Source: Dictyobacter formicarum
GTDB lineage: Bacteria > Chloroflexota > Ktedonobacteria > Ktedonobacterales > Ktedonobacteraceae
Assembly (NCBI RefSeq): GCF_016587435.1
Contig: NZ_BNJJ01000001.1
Location: 434,001 to 498,000 of the forward strand
DNA length: 64,000 nucleotides
Reading direction: 5' to 3'
The notes under the pieces are model-generated. The model saw nothing but the letters and a program-made list of their open reading frames with translations, made no database searches and had not been told where the DNA came from. How positions within the stretch are numbered: the first letter of the stretch is position 1; each line of letters opens with the position of its first letter. Shown in pieces: positions 45,099-53,315 of this stretch. A program made the translations under genes and the position numbers.

Positions 45099-45407
45099 AT
45101 GGTTGGAGGCAATAGCTGGCCCACGCCACAAATCTTTGAAGTCTATCGCGTCTATGCGCTTAAAAACGAACGGCCACCAAAGGAACGCATAGGCATCTAT
45201 ACATTTCAATTTGCGCCCGATCACAATGGCGTGATCATACAACGAGGAGTATATAGCACAGTTGAAAAAACCTGGGAAATCCACCAGCCCAGCCTGGGAA
45301 GTAAAGATGATGCCGTAAAACACCATTGGGAACTGTTAGTGCTGATGTCTCATAACCATTTTCCAGAGGTCGAAGCAGAGCTCAACAGGCTCGCGCAGCA
45401 AGAATAA
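45099..45407 (+). CDS. Small conserved-looking protein of unknown function
   Basis: ATG 45099 lies behind AGGAGG; ATG 45057 is in frame without a site. The 102-residue product (VYRVYALKNERPPKERIGIY, FQFAPDHNGVIIQRGVYST, then an acidic helical tail) looks globular and cytoplasmic, without helices for a membrane. Same strand and 63 nt after the methyltransferase, so probably co-transcribed. I do not recognise a family. Confidence 0.6.
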   Translation: MVGGNSWPTPQIFEVYRVYALKNERPPKERIGIYTFQFAPDHNGVIIQRGVYSTVEKTWEIHQPSLGSKDDAVKHHWELLVLMSHNHFPEVEAELNRLAQQE

Positions 45408-45819
45408 GGGAAATGCAAGGCACAACCAGGCGGGTGAGTACATATAAGTGTTGTTCAGACAGTGAACCGCTCTCTACAGTACGCGTGGTGCTACTTCTTC
45501 CATGTCCACATCATTCGTCTGGTGGTGTCTTGCATTTCCGCCAAGACAAAAATCATACTCGAAAAAGAGTTAAGCAAGCAAACAAACAAACAAACAGACA
45601 GACATCTCGTAGTACACCGACCCTGCCTCTCGCTACCCTACTCCTCCTTTACCATACCCTACTTCACCTCTACCAATCACCTGCGCCCTCACTTCTGCTC
45701 TCTGCTCAGTAGACTTATCCATGAAGACAAAAAGCCGGAGTGCAGATACGCCATAGTCGCGTGTCGCCTTACATCCACAATTGAAACTTACATACATCCT
45801 AGAGAAAGAAGGGTATGCG
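45408..45819. other. Intergenic region with low-complexity sequence
   Basis: The stretch 45573-45604 is an AAAC/AAC-rich run, followed by a long pyrimidine-rich segment to about 45715. Frames over this part are low in complexity and are not accepted as genes. A promoter for the next gene is likely, but not identified. Confidence 0.45.
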
Positions 45820-47037
45820 ATGCAACAAAAGCCACCAGAAGATGCACAGGATCAAACTGTTTTCACATCAACACCATCTATGTCCGGCTCCCAACAACCG
45901 CTGAAGGGAGAAAAAACGCTCCCAGAAGGGAGTCAACCGCTGTTCTATACGCAGGAGGATGATCTTGATCTCCATTTGCCACGTATTGATGAGCAAGACG
46001 ATCAGGCAGATCAAAGTTCGCCATTCGTTATCCCTTTCCAGCATTCCGGGGCGATGCCAACGATGGCGACGATGCATGCGCAAAACCAGGGATCAATCGG
46101 AACCCCACCGCCAGCAACCACATCAACAGGAAAAAAACGCTGGGGATCGTTTCAGCTGCTCAAAATCATACTCATTGGGGGCGTTGTCTTCATCACCATC
46201 ATCGGCGCCAGCTTATTCGTTTTTGCTCAATCAGCACCCTCGCCAAATACAACGCAAGTAAAGAGCACGCATGCGCCTTTGACTATAGGAATACATCCTA
46301 CAAAAACATCGAAACCGACACAAGAACCGCCAACGAAAAAGCCGACGCCAACGCATCCATCATCACCATCAGCAACAACTTCGCCTGCTCAGCAACCACA
46401 AGGGACGCAAGGATCAGGCAGTTCACCTTCAGGGGCGCTTCCATCAACACAACTCCTGAACCAGATCGGATGGACAAACGCTGGTCTCACGTTAGGAGAT
46501 GCTATTGAAGCGCTCCGCACAGGCAATACCTTTACAGATCGAGAGATGAGCTATGACTATCGCAACATCGGAACACCAACACACCATAGTGGAACGCTCA
46601 CGGGCGCGACCTTCCTACTCACTTCAGGAGGTCAAGTCCGCTTCATACATAATGACGTGCGCATGATAAATAATGTGCTCTACGACAAAATTCATACAGG
46701 AAAAATCATTCAGCAGGTTGTAAATGCCCAGCCATCCCTCGTCCAATTTAAGATCGTACAGGTTCAGGGACAGCAGCACAAGTTTGCCTGGATAAACGTT
46801 GCATTCGAGTTGCTTCAATCAAAGATCGATCCTGCCAGTGGTAAGCGCATAGAACGCATCCAGGTCGATCCTGCAACAGGTCAGCCGCTTCTACATCACA
46901 TGGCAGTAATATTAGTACGAATCTCTCCACAGAGCCAGGGCATCAACGCCCCAATGGGAGGCACCGGTTGGCTAGTTGACACGTATGAGCTTGATACCAG
47001 CACCTTTCTAGCTATCGCAACCGATCCTTCTCTCTAA
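45820..47037 (+). CDS. One-helix membrane protein with Pro/Thr linker and extracytoplasmic domain
   Basis: ATG 45820 is preferred over the in-frame TTG at 45781 (GAAGGG upstream). The 405-residue product has an acidic, disordered cytoplasmic N-terminus of about 110 residues, one helix (LLKIILIGGVVFITIIGASLF), a Thr/Pro/Ser/Lys-rich linker of about 80 residues and a folded outer domain (LLNQIGWTNAGLTLGDAIEA to the end) with a WINVAFEL strand. The topology is the common Ktedonobacteria-type sensor or wall protein. The outer domain is not recognised. The gene is monocistronic. Confidence 0.6.
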   Translation: MQQKPPEDAQDQTVFTSTPSMSGSQQPLKGEKTLPEGSQPLFYTQEDDLDLHLPRIDEQDDQADQSSPFVIPFQHSGAMPTMATMHAQNQGSIGTPPPATTSTGKKRWGSFQLLKIILIGGVVFITIIGASLFVFAQSAPSPNTTQVKSTHAPLTIGIHPTKTSKPTQEPPTKKPTPTHPSSPSATTSPAQQPQGTQGSGSSPSGALPSTQLLNQIGWTNAGLTLGDAIEALRTGNTFTDREMSYDYRNIGTPTHHSGTLTGATFLLTSGGQVRFIHNDVRMINNVLYDKIHTGKIIQQVVNAQPSLVQFKIVQVQGQQHKFAWINVAFELLQSKIDPASGKRIERIQVDPATGQPLLHHMAVILVRISPQSQGINAPMGGTGWLVDTYELDTSTFLAIATDPSL

Positions 47038-47282
47038 GCAAAGATCATGTTTTGTTCACCCATGAAACGTCTAAATAAGAGCAATGAACCATAATTCATA
47101 AAGAACAACGGCGTCAAAAAAGCTCTTACTATCAACAAGCAACGGTCTTCTTTTTGAAAATAGTGGCCATGGAAAAAGACCTCAACCATAAAGAGACATT
47201 TCATGATCACTATTTTTTGCTCTCTGAAAATGTGCAATAGGGGCTTTTTTGAATACATGGGAAATAGTTACTCACTTACAAA

Positions 47283-47475
47283 CTATCTCAAGAGGGAAAG
47301 CCAATACCATTTTCGATACCATAGGAGAGCACAAGCCAGTTGTATCAAGGCCAAGAAATTGCAGGACTTCTTGTCATAGCGTACCAGCAACGCGCAGCAT
47401 TTACTTAACCATGCCAGTGTTCGCTCTACCGCCTATCGTCGTGCAAGCACGATGCCTCGTCCACGTTCTCATCTC
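47283..47475 (-). pseudogene. C-terminal remnant of an IS5-type transposase
   Basis: On the minus strand the sequence reads AVERTLAWLSKCCALLVRYD, then KKSCNFLALIQLACALLWYR. This matches the VERTFAWL...RDYE...AMIRLM end of IS5-group transposases including the catalytic Glu region. A TAG stop stands where the family usually has Trp before the VERT motif. There is no start and no upstream body, so it is only a relic. The rest of 47038-47636 has no gene. Confidence 0.6.
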
Positions 47476-47501
47476 CACGTGATTGAGGAATCGGAAGATC
47501 G

Positions 47502-47521
47502 CCCACGTATCTAAACGTGGG
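47502..47521. repeat. Hairpin resembling an IS200/IS605 right-end or guide-RNA scaffold
   Basis: CCCACGT-ATCTAA-ACGTGGG (47502-47521) is preceded by GGAAGATCG and followed by GGAACGCG. The GAAG-stem-TnAA loop-stem-GG layout resembles the right-end hairpins of IS605-type elements that also form the 3' part of TnpB guide RNAs. No TnpB or TnpA gene is present, so it would be an orphan end. Confidence 0.35.
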
Positions 47522-47636
47522 GAACGCGCAGAAGTACCTCATGCTTTAGATCTCCCGCCCTTGTCATATTAGTAAATAGCGTGAATGTGTAAGAGCCGAA
47601 TGTTCGACGATTTTTCGGGTGAAATCTGGGAAATCA

Positions 47637-47719
47637 GCAAAAAACCAGGCGCAAATACAGTATTGATGAGCCGATGCGGCACCAAATGAGCAACATGTTG
47701 TAACACAGAGCGATCTAAC
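47637..47719 (-). repeat. 83-bp inverted repeat, left copy
   Basis: The reverse complement of this segment matches 48506-48588 over 83 bp with about four differences (shared core ACAACATGTTGCTCATTTGG). Read on the minus strand it is part of a 73-codon frame (47569-47790) containing LDRSVLQHVAHLVPHRLINT. The two copies bracket the esterase gene. Confidence 0.8.
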
Positions 47720-47776
47720 CTACGCTCAACATTTCCAAAGAATTCTTCAGCAAATTCTTGATACGTAGAAGGCAAT

Positions 47777-48439
47777 TTATTCGCGTCCAAACGCCCATGC
47801 CACCATCAGCGGGAACTCTTTTCGCCAGAACGCGCCACCGTGCGATCCGGCCCGCTCTTTCATGACAACGTCCGCACCTGCATCGTGCAGCGCGTCCGCC
47901 CACCTCGTCGCGTTCTCAAGGAAGAACGGCTCTTGCGTGCCAGCAACAAGGTACGTGCGCGGAATCCGACTCGGCATCACTTCAGTTGGTTTGTAGCCCC
48001 CGCCCGGCGAGGCGCAGAAGATCGCACCGTAGACGTTGGGATGCCGGAGACCAAGAGCGAGCGCGAGCTCTCCACCCGCCGAGACACCGAACACCGCGGT
48101 GCGTTCGGTGGGTAGCGCGACTCCGAACCGCGACCGCGCCCATCGGCCGACGTCCTCGACGAAAAACCTCTCATGTGCCGCGAACCGTTCCGCGTCAAAG
48201 ACCGGTGAGTACTCCTGGAGCCGCAGCATCTCATCGGTCAGCCCATGTACACCGACGATCATCGTGGACGGTACGTCGGCCGCTTCGAGGAACTGGCCCC
48301 ACTGCGAGATCCCCTGACCGTCACCAGCGAAGACGACTGCCTCGGGCGGATCTGGCGGGACGTACACCGTCACCTGCCGACCACCGTCGTAGTCGAACGT
48401 CTCGGTAGCAAACTCTCCCGCGATTGCTCGGTCATTCAT
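47777..48439 (-). CDS. Alpha/beta-hydrolase esterase (enterochelin-esterase-like)
   Basis: ATG 48439 follows AGAGGTG; upstream in-frame starts are unsupported. The 220-residue protein has strand and turn FAGDGQGIS, the nucleophile elbow GVSAGGELA, a GTQEP segment where the acid residue is expected, and the catalytic His in GSHGGAFW. This matches the esterase D / enterochelin esterase fold. GC is near 65%, far above the surroundings, with CG-ending codons, so it was probably acquired. The last codons abut the left 83-bp repeat. Substrate unknown. Confidence 0.85.
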   Translation of the reverse strand: MNDRAIAGEFATETFDYDGGRQVTVYVPPDPPEAVVFAGDGQGISQWGQFLEAADVPSTMIVGVHGLTDEMLRLQEYSPVFDAERFAAHERFFVEDVGRWARSRFGVALPTERTAVFGVSAGGELALALGLRHPNVYGAIFCASPGGGYKPTEVMPSRIPRTYLVAGTQEPFFLENATRWADALHDAGADVVMKERAGSHGGAFWRKEFPLMVAWAFGRE

Positions 48440-48505
48440 TTTCGCACCTCTGCCCTGTAAGTTTTTCTGAAATCTTGCGCATATATCTCCTCTCACTGAG
48501 TGTAC

Positions 48506-48588
48506 GTTAGATCGCTCTGTGTCACAACATGTTGCTCATTTGGTGCCGCATCGGCTCATCAATACTGCGTTTGCGCCTGGTTTTCTGC
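48506..48588 (+). repeat. 83-bp inverted repeat, right copy
   Basis: Inverted partner of 47637-47719. It starts GTTAGATCGCTCTGTG and ends TTTTCTGC. Read on the plus strand it encodes the same HVAHLVPHRLINT peptide as the left copy, so both are pieces of one duplicated coding sequence now facing each other around the esterase gene. The stretch 48589-48732 has no gene. Confidence 0.8.
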
Positions 48589-48732
48589 CGCTCGATACGA
48601 CACAGAATGATCACAAAAATACGACACGAAATTTTGTAATTTACACCCCAAGGAAGAATGTAGCACAGCAGAAAAGACAGAACTTCTCCGATCTTGCTCT
48701 TTTGCTGGAGTCTTCTATGAGGTTTTGCGCCA

Positions 48733-48996
48733 TCATGCCTCTCGTCTGGAGAGAATTGAACGCTCATCGGGGCCGTCTTCGAGATCGCACGCTCCAGTTG
48801 GGCAAAGCCTGGGTCGTTCAATGGTCACGGCTTGCACCCGATACCAGCGCGAAAGGCCGCGAAGCTGGACCAGCAGTTGTCCCCGACTGATTCTTGCCGC
48901 CATCACTTGCGCTGTGCCCCACCGCACCCGTGTACAAGGATGATAGGCTTGCTCCCAAAGCGCCACCTTGATTTCTTCAAGATCCGTTGATTGCAT
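48733..48996 (-). CDS. Small protein of unknown function, downstream partner of a pair
   Basis: ATG 48996 (or 48999) lies directly after GGAGG. The 87-residue product (STDLEEIKVALWEQAYHPC, RVRWGTAQVMAARISRG, WYRVQAVTIERPRL) looks like a small beta-rich domain with an acidic/arginine tail. Its start overlaps the end of the gene at 48977-49264, so the two are coupled. No family is recognised. Proximity to IS relics suggests a mobile-element accessory role, but this is inference. Confidence 0.5.
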   Translation of the reverse strand: MQSTDLEEIKVALWEQAYHPCTRVRWGTAQVMAARISRGQLLVQLRGLSRWYRVQAVTIERPRLCPTGACDLEDGPDERSILSRREA

Positions 48997-49264
48997 CATT
49001 GCCTCCTTCTTGATGTGGAGTGGCCGGGGACACGGTGAGCGTAAAGAGACAGGCACAAGGGGCTGGCGGATGGAAGAAGGTAAACACATCAACCACGATC
49101 TCCGTGGCAAGCTGGACGGCGCAGGCGGCATGATACACCTTTTGTTCCGCTTCCTCGCTCAGGATCAAAGGATAACCCGAAAGCGGTTGACAGCAGGAGG
49201 GGTACGGTTCCTCCAGGCTCGCCACACCTGCTCGGAGGAGTTGGTTCTTGTTGATGATGAGCAT
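48977..49264 (-). CDS. Small protein of unknown function, upstream partner of a pair
   Basis: ATG 49264 follows GAGAGGAA. 95 residues: a polar start (MLIINKNQLLRAGVASLEEP), two neighbouring Cys (PSCCQ), an acidic helix (LSEEAEQKVYHAACAVQLATE) and a Pro/Cys-rich end. It overlaps the next gene by 20 nt. It is 76 nt downstream of an IS5-type transposase relic on the same strand. No family is recognised. Confidence 0.5.
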   Translation of the reverse strand: MLIINKNQLLRAGVASLEEPYPSCCQPLSGYPLILSEEAEQKVYHAACAVQLATEIVVDVFTFFHPPAPCACLFTLTVSPATPHQEGGNDAINGS

Positions 49265-49339
49265 GACGGTTTCCTCTCTTACTCTCTCCTACACACCTCG
49301 TAGGAGATCGGACTGAGCAAAGTATACCAGCCTTGCCCT

Positions 49340-49604
49340 TTACACGGGCTTGCTCAGAGAGGTGATCGTTCTGCAATCGTCGAGTGCAACTATGTGTAGC
49401 CCAGGTCGTGAGCAAGTATCCCATTGGCATCCTGTGCGTAGCCTGAAGAGCGTCAAAAACCGCACTCTGATTGACACGCAGTCTCCCGGTTGGCTTCGGT
49501 GAATCATACGCCCACAGGATGGGTTCGATCTTCGACCAGAGATCATCTGATACTCTCCAGATGGTTGGGAGTGAATCCGAGCTCTGCTTGTTTGCGCTAC
49601 TCAT
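49340..49604 (-). pseudogene. N-terminal remnant of an IS5-type transposase
   Basis: ATG 49604 behind AGGAG starts IWRVSDDLWSKIEPILW, the classic IS5 (DUF4096) opening, and continues to RVNQSAVFDALQ. The family then expects LRTGCQW, which is found in a different frame (RLRTGCQWD), showing a frameshift. Beyond about 49340 no transposase sequence remains. The C-terminal relic at 47283-47475 is on the same strand and may be from the same element. Confidence 0.7.
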
Positions 49605-49771
49605 TGCTTCTCCTGTGTTTTTCCAGTTCCAAAGATGACTCTGCTCTTATTCACGTAAGCATCAGCACTTCTGAACCTGTTCGTGCATCTCTGCTATCTT
49701 GATCGCTTCACATTGCTTGCACTGGTTGCGACTCAAGAGCACCATAAGGACTCATGTGGGGAGAAACTCCT

Positions 49772-50563
49772 TCAGATTTTCGGTGGGCCAGAGCGAATGC
49801 GCGTCCGCATATCGTAGTTGCGGGTGACACCCTCCCACTCCCACATGCTCTCCAGCCACCAGGTAGCTCCCGCCTCGGCATAAGGACGCACGATGGCAGC
49901 GGCGCGCGCAGGGTCGTCGGGAGGCGTCTCGCCTTCGGTAATGATATCAAGCGAGGAGGAACTGCTGCGCAGAGCCTCAATTGCGGCTTTACGCACACGC
50001 AGTTCTTCGGGCGTGCCACCAATTACTGCACCATCCCAGCGGGCTGCGCGCCGGAGTTGACTCTGTTTTGAGCCACCAATCACCCAGATGGGGATACGCG
50101 GTTTCTGCTGTGGTGTGTACGTGCCTATCTCGACGCTACTATGCATCTGCTGCAAGTGAGCGTAATGGCCTTCAGAAACTGTGCGCAGAGGCTCGCTGCG
50201 CCACCGGCTTGCGAGGATCTCCAGGGCCTCATCAAGCCGCTGGGCACGTACCTTGTTGTTCAGTGAGCCAGCCTGGTCCCGTTCCAGAATGCCCAGGCCA
50301 GCCGTGAGGATCACGCGGCCACTGGAGAGTTGATCGAGCGTGGCAGTTTGCGCGGCTACATACCAGGGGAGTTGTTCTGGCAGCGGCGTCAGCATGGTTC
50401 CAAGGCGGATACGTTGGGTCCGCATGGCGATTGCGGTCAGGATGATCCAGGCGGTCATCCAGTCATCGGAGAGGAAGACGCCATCCCAGCCAGCAGCCTC
50501 CGCCTCCTGGGCCAGTTCAACGACTTCCAGGGGATTGCCCATAAGAATAAAACCATATTTCAT
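49772..50563 (-). CDS. LLM-class flavin-dependent oxidoreductase
   Basis: ATG 50563 has AAGGAGG upstream; the frame is open earlier but without coding character. The 263-residue TIM-barrel protein shows family landmarks: ELAQEAEAAGWDGVFLSDDW, RTQRIRLGTMLTPLPEQLPW, LDQLSSGRVILTAGLG and PIWVIGGSKQSQLRRAARW. It probably uses F420 or FMN. It is shorter than the 300-350 residues of typical members, mainly in the insertion segments. Substrate unknown. The next gene on this strand is the YceI relic. Confidence 0.85.
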   Translation of the reverse strand: MKYGFILMGNPLEVVELAQEAEAAGWDGVFLSDDWMTAWIILTAIAMRTQRIRLGTMLTPLPEQLPWYVAAQTATLDQLSSGRVILTAGLGILERDQAGSLNNKVRAQRLDEALEILASRWRSEPLRTVSEGHYAHLQQMHSSVEIGTYTPQQKPRIPIWVIGGSKQSQLRRAARWDGAVIGGTPEELRVRKAAIEALRSSSSSLDIITEGETPPDDPARAAAIVRPYAEAGATWWLESMWEWEGVTRNYDMRTRIRSGPPKI

Positions 50564-50696
50564 CGTGTGAAATCCTCCTTTTCCTTGTGAGGAGATAAAA
50601 CAACAACTGGAGTCTCTGTGCGTCTTCGCGAATGTACAGGTGAGTGCCATCGCCTTATTTCTGCCCGTACCACAAGTGGTGGCACGGGCAGCCTGA

Positions 50697-50857
50697 TCAC
50701 AGCGTCTCCTGAGAGACCGCTTGCAGGTCAAGATTGAGATTGACCTCCTCACCAACGAGCACACCACCGGTCTCAAGCGCTATGTTCCATGTCAGGCCAA
50801 AATCCTTGCTGTTAACTTGGGTTTTCGCATTCAAGCCGGCACGAGGCTTTCCTGAGA
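50697..50857 (-). pseudogene. C-terminal fragment of a YceI-family protein
   Basis: The minus strand encodes RAGLNAKTQVNSKDFGLTWN, then ETGGVLVGEEVNLNLDLQAV and a stop at 50697. This is the well-known YceI lipocalin-like C-terminus (INRKDFGLxWN...GVLVGDEVxI). No N-terminal part exists; the fragment begins at the end of the Gfo/Idh/MocA gene, so the latter has replaced the missing part. Not expected to be functional. Confidence 0.75.
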
Positions 50858-50859
50858 AG

Positions 50860-51930
50860 TCACTCCCCTTCCTTGAGCAGCGGCCAGGGGAAGGTCGAAG
50901 TGATCTGAATACGGTGCCCAGTCTTCGCGGCGCGCAGGGCTGCCAGCATCACCTCCAGCACATGCACGGCATGCTCGCCGCTCAGAAGCGGTTTCTCCCC
51001 TTTTGCCAGGCACTCTGCGATATAGGTCGCTCCCCCCCAGAAGACATAGCCATCCGGCCCTTGCCAGACGGTTTCCCACTGCCCAGATGCCTTCATCTGA
51101 TCCCCGATATAGATGCTGACATCCCTGGGGCTCCAGGCATAGCCGCCCATAGTCATTGCCCCATTAGTGCCGATGACCTGAATCGTCCAGTCGTCGCGCT
51201 GTGCCGCATAGACGAAGCCGGTCTGGATGACCGAGTAGACCGCGTTGCCGTGATCGAGGATCAGAGCCGTGTTGTCATCAGCTTCGACAGGGATGATCTC
51301 GCCGGCAATGACCCGCTCTTGGATCGCTGTGCCAGCCATCGCCACTACGCTGTGCGCAGGACCCAGCAGCCCGGTCAGCATGGTGAGGTTATAGACTCCC
51401 AGATCAAAGAGGCTCCCGCCTCCCTTCTGGTAAAACCAGGCGCTTCCCGGCCAGGTAGGACCGCTCCAGCCAAAGATCCCGTGAGCAACATAGACTTGCC
51501 CCAGGGTGCCGGTAGAGAGCACTTTCGCCATGGACTGAAATGCAGGCGAAATGGGACCACTGGGAGCGCCCCACAAGCCAACGCCCTGCTGCTGTGCAAG
51601 CGCGAGCAGCACCTGTGCTTCTTTCAGGTCTGTAGCGATGGGCTTCTCACACCAGACATGCCTTCCTGCTTCCAGGGCTTTGCGATTGAAAGATGCATGC
51701 AAGGGCATGGGCGTCAGATTCACCAGCAGCTCAAAATTCATCTCGCAGAGCATCTGATCGATATCCTGAAACGCGTGCTCAATGCTATAGGCTTGAGCAT
51801 GCCTTTGAGCTCGCTCAATTAGAGGATCGCAGACTGCTACCAGTTCCACAACAGAACTCTGCTGTAAGTGTGGGAGATAGTGCTCCGAGACCTTGCCACA
51901 GCCGACAACGGCCACACGCACTTTTCTCAT
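50860..51930 (-). CDS. Gfo/Idh/MocA-family NAD(P)-dependent dehydrogenase
   Basis: ATG 51930 follows AAAGGA at 8 nt. The 356-residue product starts with a Rossmann fold (VRVAVVGCGKVSEHYLPHL), has the conserved WCEKPIATDLKEAQ (the EKP Lys is catalytic in the family), and a C-terminal alpha/beta domain with GGGSLFDLGVYNLTML, where the family expects GGG...D.G.H; here Tyr-Asn replaces His-x. Probably acts on a sugar or cyclitol. Divergent from an Lrp-type regulator 127 bp away that may control it. Confidence 0.9.
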   Translation of the reverse strand: MRKVRVAVVGCGKVSEHYLPHLQQSSVVELVAVCDPLIERAQRHAQAYSIEHAFQDIDQMLCEMNFELLVNLTPMPLHASFNRKALEAGRHVWCEKPIATDLKEAQVLLALAQQQGVGLWGAPSGPISPAFQSMAKVLSTGTLGQVYVAHGIFGWSGPTWPGSAWFYQKGGGSLFDLGVYNLTMLTGLLGPAHSVVAMAGTAIQERVIAGEIIPVEADDNTALILDHGNAVYSVIQTGFVYAAQRDDWTIQVIGTNGAMTMGGYAWSPRDVSIYIGDQMKASGQWETVWQGPDGYVFWGGATYIAECLAKGEKPLLSGEHAVHVLEVMLAALRAAKTGHRIQITSTFPWPLLKEGE

Positions 51931-52057
51931 CTGTTGCTTCCTTTCCAAGAGGTTATACGTTGATTCTCTGTGTTGTTTATGATACCGGGGAAGGAGCCAG
52001 GAGTGAATGCAGAATAAAAAGAAAAGATAGTATACTTCTCAAAAAAGAAAGGTAAAT

Positions 52058-52582
52058 ATGAGAATGGCTTTGCAATCAGAAAGACTGCTCGATAGCACCG
52101 ACTGGAAGATCTTGCGTGAGCTGCAAAGGGAGGCTCGCCTCTCCTACAACCAACTAGGGCAACGCGTCGGACTGTCTGCGCCTGCCGCCGCCGAACGGGT
52201 GCGCAAACTGGAGGATGCTGGCGTGATTACTGGCTACGGTGCGCAGGTGAACCCAGCGAAGGTGGGGCTACCACTGTTGGCCTTGATCCAATTGCATTGT
52301 ACTCCTGGTAAGTGCCTGTTAAAAACCAGCAGCGCCGAGGAGTTCCCGGAAGTGCTGGAGATGCACAAACTGAGTGGCAGCTACTGCTCCCTCCTCAAGG
52401 TGGCCCTCTCCTCAATGCAGCATTTGGAAGCCTTCAGTGAACGGTTAGGGGCACATGGAACGCTCACTGTCAACATTGTGACCTCCAGCGCGTTGACCAA
52501 TCGCATCCTTGACTGGGAACAGCCCGACGTGAACCTCAATCCTACACCCGATCCGGGTTGGCATAGGAGCAAGGAAATCTAA
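52058..52582 (+). CDS. Lrp/AsnC-family transcriptional regulator
   Basis: 174 residues behind GAAAGG. The N-terminal winged helix is typical (LDSTDWKILRELQREARLSY, QLGQRVGLSAPAAAERVRKL, GVITGYGAQVNPAKVG). The C-terminal RAM-type domain follows (LALIQLHCTPGKCLL, KLSGSYCSLLKVALSSMQHL). It probably binds a small metabolite and regulates the divergent dehydrogenase gene and possibly itself. Full length, no oddities. Confidence 0.92.
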   Translation: MRMALQSERLLDSTDWKILRELQREARLSYNQLGQRVGLSAPAAAERVRKLEDAGVITGYGAQVNPAKVGLPLLALIQLHCTPGKCLLKTSSAEEFPEVLEMHKLSGSYCSLLKVALSSMQHLEAFSERLGAHGTLTVNIVTSSALTNRILDWEQPDVNLNPTPDPGWHRSKEI

Positions 52583-53315
52583 ACAGAGGAAGCACGCCGA
52601 GAAGGATGGTAGCGAGCATCAGACCTATGGACTTGGAGCGGGGATTTTGGGTGGTGAAAGGATGTGGTCGGATTGAAAACCCCACCCGTGCTCGCCGCGA
52701 TACAATGGTAGACCATGCGAGGCAAAGTTTGCCACCCATCGTCGCTGTGAAGAATTGGCTATTGAAATCACGATCAGATCGAATGGCAATGAGGGTTGTA
52801 TCTTCCTGGGTGCTCGTCCTCACAAACTGGACAAGCCCTGGAGCGCGTTGATACAACCCAGGATGGTAAAGGGCGCGTAGTTGTTGAAGTAAAAAAGTCA
52901 TCGAATGCGGCTTCGCAGCAAAGCCAATAGATCAGTCACACCAGCCACGTGCGGTAGAGCAGCAAGGTGCCGCGACAATGATTGAAGCTTATTCATGTTC
53001 TGTTCTATCAACATGTTGGAGCCATCAGATGCCCGGGCATGGGATCAACGTTTCCCTCTGGGAACTGGTTCTTGAGTACCTTAAGAGATTTGCGTGCTTC
53101 AGAATGACGGGGCAACATAGAGATACTCCGAGAAGTCCAGGATTCAGCGAAAGCGCGGGTCAACCCAAAGCCACAAGGGCAACAACCACAAGCACAATCA
53201 TCATTATGTGACGTCGCATGACGATCCTGGCCCAAGCGTTCTGCCGTTATCGTGTGGCCATCTTCAACCGTTGACGCCTCATACGATTCAATTCTTCTTT
53301 AGCTGGTTGGTGAGA
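52583..53315. other. Intergenic region, possible decayed gene
   Basis: About 730 bp. Short overlapping frames occur on both strands; one plus-strand stretch near 52716-52880 (EELAIEITIRSNGNEGCIFL) reads like coding sequence but has no start and no recognisable family. A 19-codon hydrophobic frame (MRRHIMMIVLVVVALVALG) lies on the minus strand just left of 53220. I accept no gene here. Confidence 0.4.

Noticed and set aside
45573..45604. AAAC-type repeat considered as a CRISPR or regulatory array
   Set aside because: It is a simple short-period run without spacers.
50734..51822. A 362-codon plus-strand frame
   Set aside because: Exactly antiparallel to the clear Gfo/Idh/MocA gene; a shadow due to codon bias.
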